From positions 1 through 7,387 of the forward strand of contig JBGAIL010000225.1 of NCBI GenBank assembly GCA_044225565.1: a stretch of 7,387 nucleotides of DNA, read 5' to 3'. The stretch is from CAVXAE01 sp044225565 (lineage in GTDB: Bacteria; Pseudomonadota; Gammaproteobacteria; Steroidobacterales; Steroidobacteraceae). How positions within the stretch are numbered: position 1 is the first letter of the stretch; the number at the start of each line of letters is the position of its first letter. Both the position numbers and the translations under genes were made by a program. The notes under the pieces were generated by a model that was given only the letters and a program-made list of their open reading frames with translations, ran no database searches and was not told the DNA's origin. Of this stretch, positions 6,810 to 7,387 are shown piece by piece.

Positions 6810-7339
6810 TGTCCTGGTCGCACTATCGATTGCTTCTGGGTGTCGAAAATGCGCGCGCACGCGCCTGGTACATGAAAGAATCCGCTGACCAGAATTGGGC
6901 GGTTCGCGTGCTCTCCCGCCAGATCCATTCCCTGTATTACGAGCGCACGATCCTGAGCCGGGACAAGGCGCCGTTGGCAGCGGAAATGCGGGAATCGCAG
7001 CTCGAGCAGGCCATCCTCGGCAAGCTGCAGGCCTTCATGCTGGAGCTCGGCAAAGGCTTCGCCTTCGTGGCGCGGCAGTACCGCATCAGCACGGAGACGA
7101 AGGACTTCTACATCGACCTCGTCTTCTACAACTACAATCCCACGGTGGGGCTCATCCTCTGCTCCGAGAGGGACCACACCGTGGTGAAGTACTCGGTGCT
7201 GAACGACGACCGCCAGCTCTTCGCGTCGCGGTACCGGCCATACCTGCCGACGGAAGAGCAGCTCCGGGAGGAGATCGAGCGGGAGACGCTCGCCGTCGAG
7301 CAAGAGGGCATCTCGGCAGTGCCAGCCGGACCTTCGTAG
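6791..7339 (+). pseudogene. Truncated and internally deleted DUF1016/YhcG-type PDDEXK nuclease
   Basis: The frame reads like DUF1016 (YhcG) proteins: QLSWSHYRLLLGVENARARAW, then QIHSLYYERTILSRDK from the N-terminal domain. LELGKGFAFVARQYRISTET, FYIDLVFYNY, NPTVGLILCSERD and LFASRYRPYLPTEEQL from the C-terminal nuclease domain follow. About 182 residues remain of a usual 340-380. The first hundred or so are absent, since homology starts just after the uvrA stop. From memory of the family, two further in-frame segments are gone: about 35 residues around 6991 (between AAEMR and ESQLEQAI) and about 40 at 7135/7136 (between FYNY and NPTVG). The second should hold the LLKCFVLIDLK strand with the catalytic D-x-K, so nuclease activity is unlikely. 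No start with a ribosome binding site is visible. In-frame TTG codons at 6809 and 6830, ATG at 6872 and a GTG at 6710 inside uvrA are the only options. Probably a decayed transferred gene. Confidence 0.8.
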
Positions 7340-7360
7340 CCGACGTCGCGCCCGGCCCCG

Positions 7361-7387
7361 CTACCGGATGTTGTAGACCAGGTTGAG
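7361..7387 (-). CDS. Possible 3' end of a convergent gene (partial)
   Basis: On the minus strand the window edge reads as eight codons, LNLVYNIR, followed by TAG at 7363-7361. The alternating hydrophobic/polar pattern with an aromatic residue would suit the last strand of an outer-membrane beta-barrel, but eight codons are too few to assign a family or even to be sure of a gene. Bases 7340-7360, between it and the nuclease remnant, hold nothing I recognise. Confidence 0.25.
   Translation of the reverse strand, partial: LNLVYNIR

Noticed and set aside
6785..6820. Rho-independent terminator after uvrA
   Set aside because: The stem is strong, but no T-run follows it (TGTCCTGG), so it is reported as a dyad of unknown role.

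Overview
The window looks like a high-GC Gammaproteobacterium. The whole stretch is GC-rich, nearly all codons end in G or C, the gene order miaB-phoH(ybeZ)-ybeY-corC(ybeX) is the one known from E. coli and its relatives, and a 56-residue protein resembling the gammaproteobacterial DUF2897 family sits inside the operon. I cannot name the genus from sequence alone.

Layout. Positions 30-3671 hold a tight same-strand operon for RNA modification and ribosome maintenance. It contains miaB (tRNA methylthiotransferase, broken here by an apparent one-base deletion near 960), a PhoH-like ATPase, the rRNA-maturation endoribonuclease YbeY, and the CBS-domain protein CorC/YbeX. The genes overlap by 4-13 bases or are separated by about a dozen. 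Where E. coli has lnt next, this window has a small single-pass membrane protein (3694-3864), and then uvrA (3865-6783), whose ATG follows the small gene's stop directly. All six genes could be one transcript, with uvrA, the damage-recognition ATPase of nucleotide excision repair, at its 3' end and no visible LexA box of its own.

After uvrA the character changes. One base past the uvrA stop lies a perfect 25-bp dyad (12-bp arms around one base). It runs directly into a decayed DUF1016/YhcG-type PDDEXK nuclease gene (about 6791-7339) that has lost its 5' part and, judged against the family as I remember it, two internal in-frame segments, one of which should carry the catalytic D-x-K strand. 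The last 27 bases read on the minus strand as the final eight codons and stop of a convergent gene that begins outside the window.

Points most worth a second look are a 9-residue imperfect tandem repeat inserted in UvrA just before its first zinc finger, the dyad at the uvrA/nuclease junction, the nuclease remnant that has kept an open frame despite its losses, and the miaB frameshift. I see no tRNA, rRNA, CRISPR array, complete insertion sequence or clear intrinsic terminator. I do not see a convincing new multi-gene system in this window.
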